Shown here in pieces: positions 49,781-60,295 of a DNA stretch of 64,000 bases. How positions within the stretch are numbered: position 1 is the stretch's first letter; every line of letters begins with the position of its first letter. The notes under the pieces are model-generated. The model ran no database searches and was not told the origin of the DNA. It was given only the letters and a program-made list of their open reading frames with translations. Made by a program: the position numbers and the translations under genes. The DNA comes from Triadica sebifera (lineage: Eukaryota > Streptophyta > Magnoliopsida > Malpighiales > Euphorbiaceae), in NCBI GenBank assembly GCA_023653625.1, contig CM042902.1:3665001-3729000 (forward strand), read 5' to 3'.

Positions 49781-51068
49781 ATGGCTGTCACCAAAGTTGA
49801 ACAACCAACTCCCCATCACTACTACGCTCCAATACCATGCCAACATGAAGAAGACTACGCCGTTTTACCCTTCTACAAACCCACCAGCCGCCTCCCTTGG
49901 CGTACTATTATCATCCCCATCGCCGTTATCCTCCTCCTCGCCGCCCTCGTCTACATCTTCTGGCCGTCCGATCCCAGCCTCAAGATCGTACGGTTCCGGT
50001 TAAAGAAATTTCACATCCACACCTTGCCCATAATCAACATTGACGTATCGTTGCAGCTTACAATTAAAGTACGTAATGTGGATGTTTACTCTATGGATTT
50101 TACAAGCCTGGATGTGTCTCTTGGGTATAGAGGGAAGAGGCTGGGGCACGTGAGGTCAGAGGAAGGGCACGTGAGGGCCTTAGCTTCATCCTACGTGGAT
50201 GCTGAGCTGGAGTTCCGTGGGGTTGGAGTTCTGTCTGACGTGGTTTTCTTGCTTGAGGATTTGGCTAGAAGTAGGGTACCATTTGACACTGTTACTGAGG
50301 TTGCCGGCAGGCTTGGTATCCTGTTCTTTGGATTCCCTTTGAAGGTACTCATGTTTTCTCCATTACTTTAATTAGTTAATTTATTTATGTGTTAATATGA
50401 CAAACTTTTTCTTTATTAATAAAGGAAGCAAGATGAAAGCAAAGCTCACTTTAAGTTTTAATTAATTGAAGTCACAATAGATATCTTCGAAGCCATCTTC
50501 CACTAAATGTTTGCTGAAGCCATAAGCTATATATATAATTATATAAATTTTTTAAGGTCATAATTAAGAGAATTCTTTTAAGTAACTATAATTAATTAGT
50601 ACCATATATGATTGTAAGCTATTATGAGTGGCAGCAGGCTTATTAGTCATGATGGTACCTTTTGCAATTAATTTAAGCAAAATTTCAAAGTTTTCTAGGG
50701 ACTTTTATGTATGTGCGTGTGTATAATTCACAGTTAATTAATAGCAGGGTTCAATCGGTAGAGATTGGCTTTAATTTGTGTATTATAATTAAATTATGTT
50801 CAAGTCATGGATGAGGAACCTGGACTTGCAATGAATAGAAAGGGACTACTGTAGCACCACTATATATGCACGATTGATTTCCATAAGTCATCACTTTATA
50901 TTAATTTATACGTTATATATTAATTTTATTTTCAAATATTGTTTTCTGGGGATTTTTGAACAGGCTAAAATGGCATGCGAAGTGTTAGTAAATACAAACA
51001 ATCAAACAATTATTCGTCAAAATTGTTATTTGCAGGTGAGAAAGCTTTTTTTTTCTTTTTTTGTTTAA
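49781..51068 (+). CDS. LEA-2 / NHL-type single-pass membrane protein
   Basis: Exon 1 (49781-50344) and exon 2 (from 50964) join in phase 0. Residues 1-40 are cytosolic and Tyr/Pro-rich, and residues 42-61 form one membrane helix (TIIIPIAVILLLAALVYIFW). A LEA_2 beta-sandwich domain follows: SLQLTIKVRNVDVYSMDFTS, LDVSLGYRGKRLGHV, a V-rich strand and FGFPLKAKMACEVLVNTNNQ. Relatives are plant NDR1/HIN1-like and LEA-2 proteins of the plasma membrane or ER, some linked to stress or pathogen responses. The family usually ends soon after the NQTI..QDCYP block. Here the read-through frame after CYLQ ends in a stop at 51068 with a Phe-rich tail. Alternatively a GT donor at 51036 could join a small exon after the acceptor near 51231, so the last residues are uncertain. 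Confidence 0.82.
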
Positions 51069-51099
51069 AAAAAATGTTGATTATATTTAAAAATGATGA

Positions 51100-52140
51100 C
51101 GGTAATTTATCAATATCTATTTAACTGAAATATGTTTTCATGATATAGAAATGAAGTATTTAAGGGCATGATGAGATAGGAAGAGAGGTGCTGCAAAAGC
51201 TAGAAAGCTAATTGGGTGTCTCCTTCCTTCAGGTGTGCAAAAGAAAGGTTGGATATGTGAAATTTAGAACATGCATATATAGGATTTTATTCCATTTTAA
51301 ACTTGGCCTATATACATAATTTCATATGCTGCTGTTTCTTCTTCTCATGTAATTATGGAGTGAAATTGTTAATTGGGATGTGAATTTTCTTCCATGTATA
51401 CATTAGAAAACTCTCCTTTTTGTATTTTTCTTTTTTAATACAGCCAATTATAAAAATTACGTATGTACCTCTCATTTTATCTTAACATTAGTTGGAGTTT
51501 TTGAAATAGGTTAGATTTGAACGTTGCATGCAGTTCCTGTGGAATAGGCTTCGTTTATCCTTATACTATTCTAAGATAAAAGTACAAATAAATTATGCTA
51601 CTCGTAATATATTTCAAATTTGAATTTTCAAAATTTACTTTCTACTCAAGTTAATTAAAATAGATTTGAAAGCAACAGTGAAATTTGAAATTGTACGATT
51701 CCCCATTCAAATGGTTGCAAAACTTAATTAATTGAATGTTTAACTTTTTTTTTTTTGTAATTTTGAATATATTGAATATTATAAATTATATATATAGATA
51801 TATAATTCATATTATTTAATATTTAACTCAGAATTAATAATCAATCTGATATCAAGATATTTGAACTGATCAGAATCTTATTTAATAAAAGTTTATTAAA
51901 ATTTTATAATATATGATAATTGAATTGAGCTTAAATTTTGAATCGAATTTGAACATAAAAATAAAATTGATTGGGTTGAATGGAATTTTATTGTGTAACT
52001 TTTGAGTTTAGCACTATATACATATGGCTTATGCTATTAGTTTATAATTAACTAAACTGATTTAGTCATACATATAGAATCAATGAATATCAAACAAACC
52101 AAAACAATAACAAATACCAGAACCTAGCTGGAGATTGGGA
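51100..52140. other. intergenic region
   Basis: AT-rich sequence after the LEA-2 gene, probably including its 3' untranslated region. No gene was recognised before the displaced PMEI-like promoter. Confidence 0.45.
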
Positions 52141-52149
52141 GAATCATTG

Positions 52150-52397
52150 AAAGTTAACACCTTTGCACAAAATTTGGATAACTAAACCCTTTAAAATCTC
52201 TTGCAAAGAACAAAAACGGAAACGAAATTTGTTAAGTGTTAACTTCGTGCAGCAATTTTTAACCTTTCGTCATTAACCATTCTGCATTTAAAAGCTCAAC
52301 CCATGTTTCTACCTTCTTCATAGCTATAAGCTTACTTTTCCTTTACCTCTCCTAATTAATTACTTAGTTACTCCCCTCTTGAAATTCAAGAATAACA
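52150..52397 (+). promoter_or_regulatory. displaced ancestral promoter of the left PMEI-like gene
   Basis: About 250 bp immediately left of the copia element align with the reverse complement of the region upstream of the right-hand PMEI-like gene (61019-61260). Shared blocks, in order, are AAACCCTTTAAAATCTC, GCAGCAATTTnTAACCTTTC, CATTTAAAAGCTCAAC (52285-52300 against 61115-61130) and CTACCTTCTTCA. Just before the insertion point the two copies read CTTGAAATTCAAGAA and CTTGATATTCAAGAA. After the element, AGTAATTAAT-ATG continues the match (CGTAATTA-ATG in the paralogue). This was therefore the proximal promoter and leader of the gene now starting at 57635. Confidence 0.8.
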
Positions 52398-52873
52398 TGT
52401 TGAAATATGACAATCCCACATCGGAAAGAGATGATTTTTCCACCATAGCATTAGGCTATAAAAGGACTTCATCCCCTCTTAACAATTCATCCTAAAAACA
52501 CCAATCCATCTACTTCTAAGATTGGTTGTTTTTCCTCTCTCTCTTGTAATATTTCACTTTGTAATATTTCTTTGAAATAGTGAAATATTATTTTAGTAGT
52601 GTCCGAGGACGTAAGCATAATTGGCCGAACCTCGTTAAATTCTGGTGTTCCTTTTATTTCTATTTAATAGCTATTGTCGGGTCTTTTACTTTGTGATATA
52701 TTGTGCTTTAAATTATCTTAGAAAAATTCTGTCACCAAGACTCAAGAGTCTAAGGAAGTTGGTTTTTAAGGGAGACCATTTGTGACTCCACCAACTACCT
52801 GAGAATTTTTTCTTTGTCTTAATTTTTGGCACAATTATTCATTTTGGTGGAAACTAACCCGATTTCCACAACA
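52398..52873 (+). repeat. 5' LTR
   Basis: 476 bp starting TGTTGAAATATG and ending CCACAACA, with the TG..CA ends typical of LTRs. It contains TATAAAA at 52457-52463. It differs from the 3' LTR at two positions, both within the sequence around CGTAnGCATAATTGGCnGAA. Confidence 0.96.
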
Positions 52874-52875
52874 AT

Positions 52876-52887
52876 TGGTATCAGAGC
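52876..52887 (+). other. primer-binding site for initiator tRNA-Met
   Basis: TGGTATCAGAGC, two bases after the 5' LTR, is the standard plant copia primer-binding site complementary to the 3' end of initiator methionine tRNA. Confidence 0.93.
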
Positions 52888-53008
52888 CAAGGTTACTGAG
52901 TTATATGCTCTGTGGTTGCGGCGTAAGCTGATCTTCCACATCAGAAAGGTTTCCTTGGATTCTTGGGTATTCCGCATTTGAAAGCTATTAAATAGTCTTA
53001 AAAAGGAA

Positions 53009-56000
53009 ATGGCAAGAGACGGACAAAAATCCACAATGGACACAACAGCTTCTACTTCATCAATTTTTGCGAGAACTGCTGTGGCAAATACGAGAATTGC
53101 AGTGGAGATTTTTGATGGTACAGGCCATTTCGGCATGTGGCAAGGTGAAGTTCTAGACGCCTTATTTCAGCAAGGCTTAGACATTGCCATTGAGGGAGAA
53201 AAGCCAGAAGGTGCAGATGAGAAGGAATGAAAGACAATCAATCGTTTGGCATGTGGTACAATTCGATCGTGCCTGTCCAGAGAGCAGAAGTATGCCTTTT
53301 GTAAAGAAACTTCTGCAAGTAAATTGTGGAAGGCACTGGAGGAAAAATTCTTGAAAAAGAGCAGTCAAAATAAGCTTCATATGAAGAAAAGACTGTTCAG
53401 ATTCACATATGTTCCTGGTACCACGATGAATGATCACATCACCAATTTCAATCAACTTGTAGCAGATCTGATGAACTTGGATGTGACATTTGAAGATGAA
53501 GATTTGGCCCTAATGCTGTTGGGATCCCTTCCTGAGGAGTTTGAGTTTCTAGAAACTACTCTACTCCATGGGAAAGCTGAGGTGTCTCTTAGTGAAGTAT
53601 GTGCTGCACTATACAGTTATGAATTGAGGAGAAAAGACAAGAAGGATAGCACCAGTGGAGCAGCTGAAGCTTTGATAGTAAGAGGCCGTTCGAAAAATAA
53701 GAACAGGGGAAAGAAAGACAGATCAAAGTCCAGAGTGGACAAAGATGAATGTGCCTTTTGTCGAGAAAAAGGGCACTGGAAGAAAGATTGTCCTAAGTTG
53801 AGAAGCAAATCTGGCAAAGGCTAGGCTGTTGCAGATTCAAATGTAGCTGAATGTGATGATTCAGATTTTTCATTAGCATTGATGCCATCAATAAGCAGTT
53901 CGACTGCTTGGATCCTGGATTCAGGCTGTAGCCACCATATGTGTCCCAATCGGGAATGGTTTTTCGATTTTAAAGAAATTGAAGGTGGAGTTGTCTATAC
54001 AGTAAATGACAGCCCTTGCAAAACAACTGGAATTGGTTCAATCCAATTGAGGAATCGTGATGGATCAATCAGAACTCTGACAGACGTAAGATATGTGCCC
54101 AGTCTGACGAAAAACCTCATTTCTATGGGAATCCTTGGGAGAAAGGGTTTCATTATAATCATTAAAAATGAAGTAATGAAGGTTATATCTGGAGCACTTG
54201 TGGTGATGAAAGGAGTTCAAAGGAGCAACAACTTGTATTACTATGAAGGCAATACAGTTGTTGGAACAACAACAGCAGTTTCTAGTGATGACCATGAGCT
54301 AGAAATAACCAGATTGTGGCATATGCGCTTGGGGCATGCAGGCGAAAAATCCTTGAAACTTCTGGCGAATCAAGGATTATTGCAAGGAGTGCGAACCTGC
54401 AAATTAGACTTCTGTGAGCATTGCATCAAAGGGAAGCAGACGAGAGTGAAGTTTGGCACTGCAATCCATGATACCAAGGGTATTCTGGATTATGTTCACT
54501 CAGATGTATGGGGTCCTTCCAAAACTGCTTCAATGGGAGGTAAACACTACTATGTTACCTTTGTTGATGATTGTTCAAGAAGAGTATGGGTGTATACAAT
54601 GAAGACAAAGGATGAAGTGTTGGAAGTTTTTCTCATCTGGAAGAAGATGGTAGAAACTCAGACGGGCAGAAAGATCAAGTGTCTTCGAACAGACAATGGC
54701 GGAGAGTACACAAGTGATCCCTTCATGAAAGTTTGCAGAAATGAAGGAATTGTTCGACATTTCACTGTCAGAAATACACCACAACAGAATGGGGTGGCTG
54801 AACGCATGAACCGAACTCTACTGGAGAAAGTTCGGTGTATGTTGTCTAATGCTGGATTAGGCAGACAGTTTTGGGCTGAGGCTGTAACATACGCATGTCA
54901 TCTCATTAATCGTTTGCCATCAACTGCTATCAATGGCAAAACACCTTTGGAGGTGTGGTATGGAAAACCTGCTACAGATTATAATTCCTTACATGTGTTT
55001 GGTTCCACTGCATACTATCATGTTAAGGAATCAAAGTTAGATCCAAGGGCAAAGAAAGCTATCTTTATGGGGATATCCTCTGGTATCAAAGGATATCGAC
55101 TATGGTGCCCAGAGACGAAGAAAATAATCTTTAGTAGAGATGTTACCTTTGATGAGTCTACCATGTTAAAGGTAACAAAGGAGCAGACGGATGGTTCTCC
55201 ACAGCAGGTGGAGGAAACTCCCAAACAGGTGGAGTTTGATAGAAGAAGAATTGTTGATCCAACAATTGTAAAGTCTGATAAAATTACTCCTACGGAAGAA
55301 GAGGAGATAATGGTAGAAAATGGATCAGATGAGGAAGCAGAGGTTTCAGCATAAGAACCTCCTCAGCAACTTGAGCCAATTGCACTACGAAAGCCGAAAA
55401 GGAATATTAAAAAACCTGCTCGACTTGAAGATATGACTAATTATACATCTTCAGTAGATGATGAGATTCCTTCCACTTATTGTGAAGCTATTCAAAGCTC
55501 AGAAGAAGAAAAGTGGAGAAAGGCTATGGAAGAAGAGATGCAGTCCCTTGAAAAGAATCAGACATGGAAGCTAGCAAGTCTGCCAAAGGGAAAGAAAGCG
55601 ATTGGCTGTAAATGGGTTTATGCAAAGAAAGACGGATTTCCTGATAAGAATGATATCCGCTACAAGGCAAGATTGGTAGCTAAAGGCTACGCTCAGAAGG
55701 AGGGAATTGATTATAATGAAGTATTTTCTCCAGTTGTAAAACATTCCTCCATAAGAATACTGCTGGCTTTGGTAGCACAATTTGATCTGGAACTAGTTCA
55801 GCTCGATGTAAAAACTGCATTTTTACATGGAGACTTAGAAGAAGAAATCTACATGACTCAGCCAGAAGGATTTAAAGTTGCTGGAAAAGAAAATTTGGCG
55901 TGCAAGTTGAGCAAATCGTTGTATGGATTGAAGCAATCTCCAAGACAGTGGTACAAACGATTTGACAAGTTTATGATAAGGCAGAAATACACAAGAAGCA

Positions 56001-57040
56001 AATATGATCATTGTGTATATTTACGCAAGCTACGGGATGGTTCCTTTATCTATCTCCTCCTTTATGTTGATGATATGCTGATAGCTTCAAAAGATGAAGG
56101 AGAGATTCAGAAGTTAAAAGCTCAACTAAATCAGGAATTTGAAATGAAGGATTTAGGGGAAGCTAAGAAGATTCTCGGTATGGAGATATGCAGAGACAGA
56201 AAATTGGGGAGACTTTGTTTGACTCAGAAACAATATCTGAGAAAAGTACTAAAGCGTTTTGGGATAAATGAGAATACAAAACCAGTTAGTACTCCATTTG
56301 CTCCTCATTTTAAGCTCAGTGCATCTTTATCTCCGAAAAGTGATGAAGAACGAGAATATATGTCAAAGGTTCCATATGCAAATGTTGTTGGTAGCTTGAT
56401 GTATGCAATGGTGTGTACGAGGCCTGACATTTCACAAGCAGTTGGAGTTGTGAGCAGGTACATGCATGATCCTGGCAAAGGACATTGGCAAGCTGTGAAA
56501 TGGATTCTACGGTATATTCAGAATACTGTAGATGTTGGTATAATGTTTGAGCGGGATGAGAAAAGTGGTCAGTATATAGTTGGATATTGTGATTCTGACT
56601 ATGCAGGTGATTTAGACAAACGTCGATCTACTACCGGTTATGTGTTCACACTTGCAAAGGCACCGGTTAGTTGGAAGTCCACCTTACAGTCAACAGTTGC
56701 TTTGTCTACAACAGAGGCAGAGTACATGGCAGTTTCAGAAGCTGTTAAGGAGGCAATTTGGCTTCAGGGGTTGTTGAATGACTTAGGAATTGGTCAGAAG
56801 CATGTCAAAGTGCATTGTGACAGTCAAAGTGCTATTTGTTTAGCAAAGAATCAAGTTTATCATACAAGGACGAAGCATATCGATGTTCGATATCATTTTG
56901 TACGGGAAATTCTTGAAGATGGTGGGATACTATTTCAGAAGATTTTGACTGCTGAAAATCCCGCAAATATGACAACGAAAGTTGTGACAGGTGTCAAGTT
57001 CCAACATTGTTTGGACTTGATAAATGTTATTAGAATTTGA
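53009..57040 (+). pseudogene. copia gag-pol reading frame, interrupted by three stops
   Basis: One continuous frame is cut by stops at 53228 (TGA), 53822 (TAG) and 55352 (TAA), with no frameshift. Domains in order: gag (VEIFDGTGHFGMWQ, then a UBN2-type helical region), a zinc knuckle CxxCxxxxHxxxxC near 53750-53800, an aspartic protease with the DSG motif near 53910, an HHCC integrase N-terminal region near 54310-54440, an integrase core (HSDVWGP, TDNGGEY, NGVAERMNRTLLEK), a reverse transcriptase with YVDDM near 56065, and RNase H (YCDSDYAGD, STTEAEYMA, TKHIDVRYHF). All three stops can be explained by single C-to-T (or G-to-A) transitions in codons such as CAA, CAG or TGG. All other landmarks are intact. 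Confidence 0.93.
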
Positions 57041-57130
57041 AATTGGGCGCTTTGAAGCGCATTTGGAGACATTACTGAAATTTGTAATATAAGAGTTTAG
57101 AGGATGTTTGTTTGGAATTGTGAGATTGTC

Positions 57131-57142
57131 AAGGTGGAGATT
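57131..57142 (+). other. polypurine tract
   Basis: AAGGTGGAGATT directly precedes the 3' LTR and matches the usual copia polypurine tract used to prime plus-strand synthesis. Confidence 0.85.
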
Positions 57143-57618
57143 TGTTGAAATATGACAATCCCACATCGGAAAGAGATGATTTTTCCACCATAGCATTAGG
57201 CTATAAAAGGACTTCATCCCCTCTTAACAATTCATCCTAAAAACACCAATCCATCTACTTCTAAGATTGGTTGTTTTTCCTCTCTCTCTTGTAATATTTC
57301 ACTTTGTAATATTTCTTTGAAATAGTGAAATATTATTTTAGTAGTGTCCGAGGACGTAGGCATAATTGGCTGAACCTCGTTAAATTCTGGTGTTCCTTTT
57401 ATTTCTATTTAATAGCTATTGTCGGGTCTTTTACTTTGTGATATATTGTGCTTTAAATTATCTTAGAAAAATTCTGTCACCAAGACTCAAGAGTCTAAGG
57501 AAGTTGGTTTTTAAGGGAGACCATTTGTGACTCCACCAACTACCTGAGAATTTTTTCTTTGTCTTAATTTTTGGCACAATTATTCATTTTGGTGGAAACT
57601 AACCCGATTTCCACAACA
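57143..57618 (+). repeat. 3' LTR, adjacent to the PMEI-like start codon
   Basis: 476 bp with the same ends as the 5' LTR and followed by the second TAACA. It ends 17 bases before the ATG of the PMEI-like gene at 57635, in the same transcriptional orientation. Confidence 0.96.
57202..57208 (+). promoter_or_regulatory. LTR TATA box, candidate promoter for the PMEI-like gene
   Basis: TATAAAA in the context GGCTATAAAAGGAC lies in the 3' LTR. Transcription from about 30 bp downstream would give a leader of about 400 nt ending at the PMEI-like ATG. No ATG is visible in that leader, so translation could begin at the native start. Promoter use is inferred. Confidence 0.5.
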
Positions 57619-57634
57619 TAACAAGTAATTAATA

Positions 57635-58336
57635 ATGGGGCTAAGCAAATCATTTCTTGTTCTCGTATTAGTTATTAATATTTTTTCATTATCTACTGAG
57701 GCTCATCTTCATCATCGCCACATGGCCTTGAGCCCCTCATCATCATCATCATCATCATCAAACCTTCCAAATGAATCCTCTGATTCCCCAAATAATCCAT
57801 GCAAACCATTATTTCTCCATTCTAAATTTCCATTCTTAAATCCACCATCACTCGTGAATCCAGTTCTTAATAAATTGTGCGCTGTTACTCACAACCCTAT
57901 TACATGTTCTTCTTTTATTACTCCTTGTTTAAGTACTGGAGATTCTTCTATGGATTCTCATTCAGTGTTAAACTCACTTATATTACAGTTGTCTGCACAA
58001 GTAGAGAATGCAATCTCTATTGCCAAGAGATTGTACAAGATTAAATCTCTCTCACCTTCCTTTATTCAAAGTCTTGATACAAGCATCGAATTTTACACTA
58101 AGGTTATTGATGAGCTTAAAGATGGTTTAGTTCTACTTCAAGCTAATGACATTCCTGGTGTCAAAACTATTTTTACTTCTGCCATCGCCAAGTTTGGTCT
58201 CTGTGATGAAGCCTTTCACCAGCATGGGTCGATTGCTAATTGGCCATTGAAGGGGCTTAATGAGTTATTGACCGAGTTAGCAGGTTTTGGAGTTGATATT
58301 TCTGCAAAACTTTCTCTCAAAGTGAAAATTGATTAA
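57635..58336 (+). CDS. PMEI-like secreted protein, left copy (copia in its leader)
   Basis: A single-exon 233-residue protein. Residues 1-22 form a signal peptide (hydrophobic FLVLVLVINIFSL followed by small residues). A His-rich and Ser-rich linker follows, part of which is a TCA microsatellite. The rest resembles the plant invertase/pectin methylesterase inhibitor (PMEI) fold: LCAVTHNPITCSSF carries the CxxTxxPxxC pattern, a long four-helix region follows, and FGLCDEAF matches the later TCxDAF-type cysteine motif. These proteins act in the apoplast on pectin methylesterases or invertases; the target is not predictable. The gene is paralogous to the inverted copy at 60296-61015. A copia element lies directly upstream, so expression may be lost or LTR-driven. 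The frame is intact. Confidence 0.85.
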   Translation: MGLSKSFLVLVLVINIFSLSTEAHLHHRHMALSPSSSSSSSSNLPNESSDSPNNPCKPLFLHSKFPFLNPPSLVNPVLNKLCAVTHNPITCSSFITPCLSTGDSSMDSHSVLNSLILQLSAQVENAISIAKRLYKIKSLSPSFIQSLDTSIEFYTKVIDELKDGLVLLQANDIPGVKTIFTSAIAKFGLCDEAFHQHGSIANWPLKGLNELLTELAGFGVDISAKLSLKVKID

Positions 58337-59100
58337 TTATTGTCTCAAATAACACCTTAGTAGCAAGGGAAGCTTGCCCATTAAGGTAGGTCTCATGATT
58401 GAGCCTTCCCATCCCCCCATCTTATGTTAAGAAAAAATGATTAATTATTTTAATTTTCACACTATGTATTATTATATTTATTCCGAAGTAATAAGGTATT
58501 GCCAAAAATTTAATTTTGGATTTATTCTCAAAAGTTGAATATATATAATTGAAATTATTTCTTTTCATATATAGATCATATATATATATATATAATTGTG
58601 GTATGAGATTTCTTTTTTCCATAGTTAAATAAATACAGGTTTTTCAAAAATTTGAACATACTTTTCAATATATTTAGCAATAAATATTGCATATGCATTC
58701 CTAAATATTCATATTAAATTTAGTTATGACCTTTTCATATTCCACTAAAGAAATGATCGAAATTCCAATTATTAAAGAACTCTAACTCAACCAGCGTCAA
58801 ACAATTTGGGACCATCGTAACAGCTATATAAATAACTCAGCTTCCAACAGTTATCAAATTAAAACTACTTAATTATCCATATATCATCAAAGGAATCCTT
58901 CAAAAATTTAATAAATATGAATGCTTAAGGCAAAATTGGTGTACGGAAGCAGGCCTGAACTCGTCTGCCTTTGGAGGGGCATGATTCTTCTGTGAATTGA
59001 AGATGGGCCGCAATAAATTAGTAAATTCCCAATGATCCAAGTATGATTTTATTGATCGAGGATTAAAATCGCAACTTTTTCTTTTCGTCTTTTAACCAGA

Positions 59101-59103
<3 letters not shown>

Positions 59104-59146
<43 letters not shown>

Positions 59147-59174
59147 TAATAACAACAACAACAATAACAACAAC

Positions 59175-59212
<38 letters not shown>
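59104..59212. repeat. compound (AAT)n/(AAC)n microsatellite
   Basis: About 36 trinucleotide units, AAT with an internal AAC-containing block, lie between the two PMEI-like genes. Reverse-strand frames of poly-Ile or poly-Tyr across it are artefacts. Confidence 0.95.
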
Positions 59213-59213
<1 letters not shown>

Positions 59214-59643
59214 TGGAATATATGTATCTATGAAACATAAACAGAAGTAAAAAACAAATGAAAACAAGATCGCATTTGATGTGCTTAGGTTTAATGTAAT
59301 CCTTGTTAAGTCTTTCAAGGCAATTATGGTTAAACAACATCAATTTTACGAAAAAAAATATTTGTATTTAATTAAATTATTTTTATTAATTGAGATTAAA
59401 AAAAAAAGATAAAATCCTGCAAATACAATGAAAATAACAGGATACGGATAAAATTAAAGAAAAATAATTAATAAATTTTAATTTTTTTTTTAAAGGATAC
59501 TTGCTGAAAAGGTGTAAAAAAAATTCTAAAAAAATTATTTAAAAAGGACGGAAGGAGTGAAAATGTAATTTAACTTAATTTGGACAATTAATTTTCATGT
59601 TTGAATTTTGAAAGTTCTGTAATTACTAAAATTCAATTATTTC

Positions 59644-59709
59644 ATATATATATATATATATATATTATAATATATATATATAATATTATATTAATTATAT
59701 ATATATATT
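59644..59709. repeat. AT-rich palindromic TA repeat
   Basis: Runs of TA separated by TATTATAATATA-type sequence can fold back on themselves. It lies in the spacer of the inverted PMEI-like pair (58340-60295), where no gene was recognised. Confidence 0.7.
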
Positions 59710-60295
59710 AGAATATAAGTCGATAATTCTAAAAGAAATGTAATAATAAAATCGTAATGTCAAACTGCAAGTAATTCAGAATATAATTAATGCCTATCAA
59801 ACTGAATGTGAGATTTCTCTCTCTTTTCTCCACAAATGCACCAAATTGTCTGAATTCAATCAATAATTTTGAAATTTGCGTGCCATATATTTCCAGCACT
59901 CGCCTTCAACATATATCATCAAAAGCTACTGCATTGGAGATCTTGCTATGTCCACAACACACTGGAAAATTGAATCCTAATTAATTCCCGATCTCGAAAA
60001 ATTTTAATTTGTTCATCATATATCAATATTGGAATTAATGATTAAATACAATCATGTCCTTAATTAGGAGATAACCAATGGCCGTATTTAATTAAAATTA
60101 TCATGTCGAATAATTTCGACTTGCAAACCAAGCAGAATCGAGCCTCCACAAATAACAATATTAATTCTATCTATATAGCAATCCATAATGTAAAAGTAAT
60201 TAACCAATATTTATTCGGAATTTTTCTTCATTATCTAAAATCAGTGCATACAATGTAAATTATTTTATTTTTGGATCAATTTAGTTTGTTGCCTT

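Larger units (their letters stand above)
52398..57618 (+). mobile_element. complete Ty1-copia LTR retrotransposon
   Basis: A 5221-bp element with all structural parts: two 476-bp LTRs, a primer-binding site, a single gag-pol frame in copia order (gag, protease, integrase, reverse transcriptase, RNase H), a polypurine tract and a 5-bp target duplication TAACA (52393-52397 and 57619-57623). Domain order and motifs place it near Tnt1-type copia elements. The LTRs differ at only two positions by eye, so insertion was recent. Three in-frame stops break gag-pol, so this copy is probably non-autonomous, though it could be mobilised in trans. It inserted into the leader of a PMEI-like gene in the same orientation. 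Confidence 0.96.

Noticed and set aside
50740..50815. SINE-like stretch with phrases resembling Pol III A and B boxes (also near 45500 and 34750)
   Set aside because: The box matches are weak, no target duplication or poly-A tail was seen, and the copies are not similar enough to one another.
59049..59343. Minus-strand frames of poly-Ile/Val or poly-Tyr/Cys
   Set aside because: They are translations of the AAT/AAC microsatellite.
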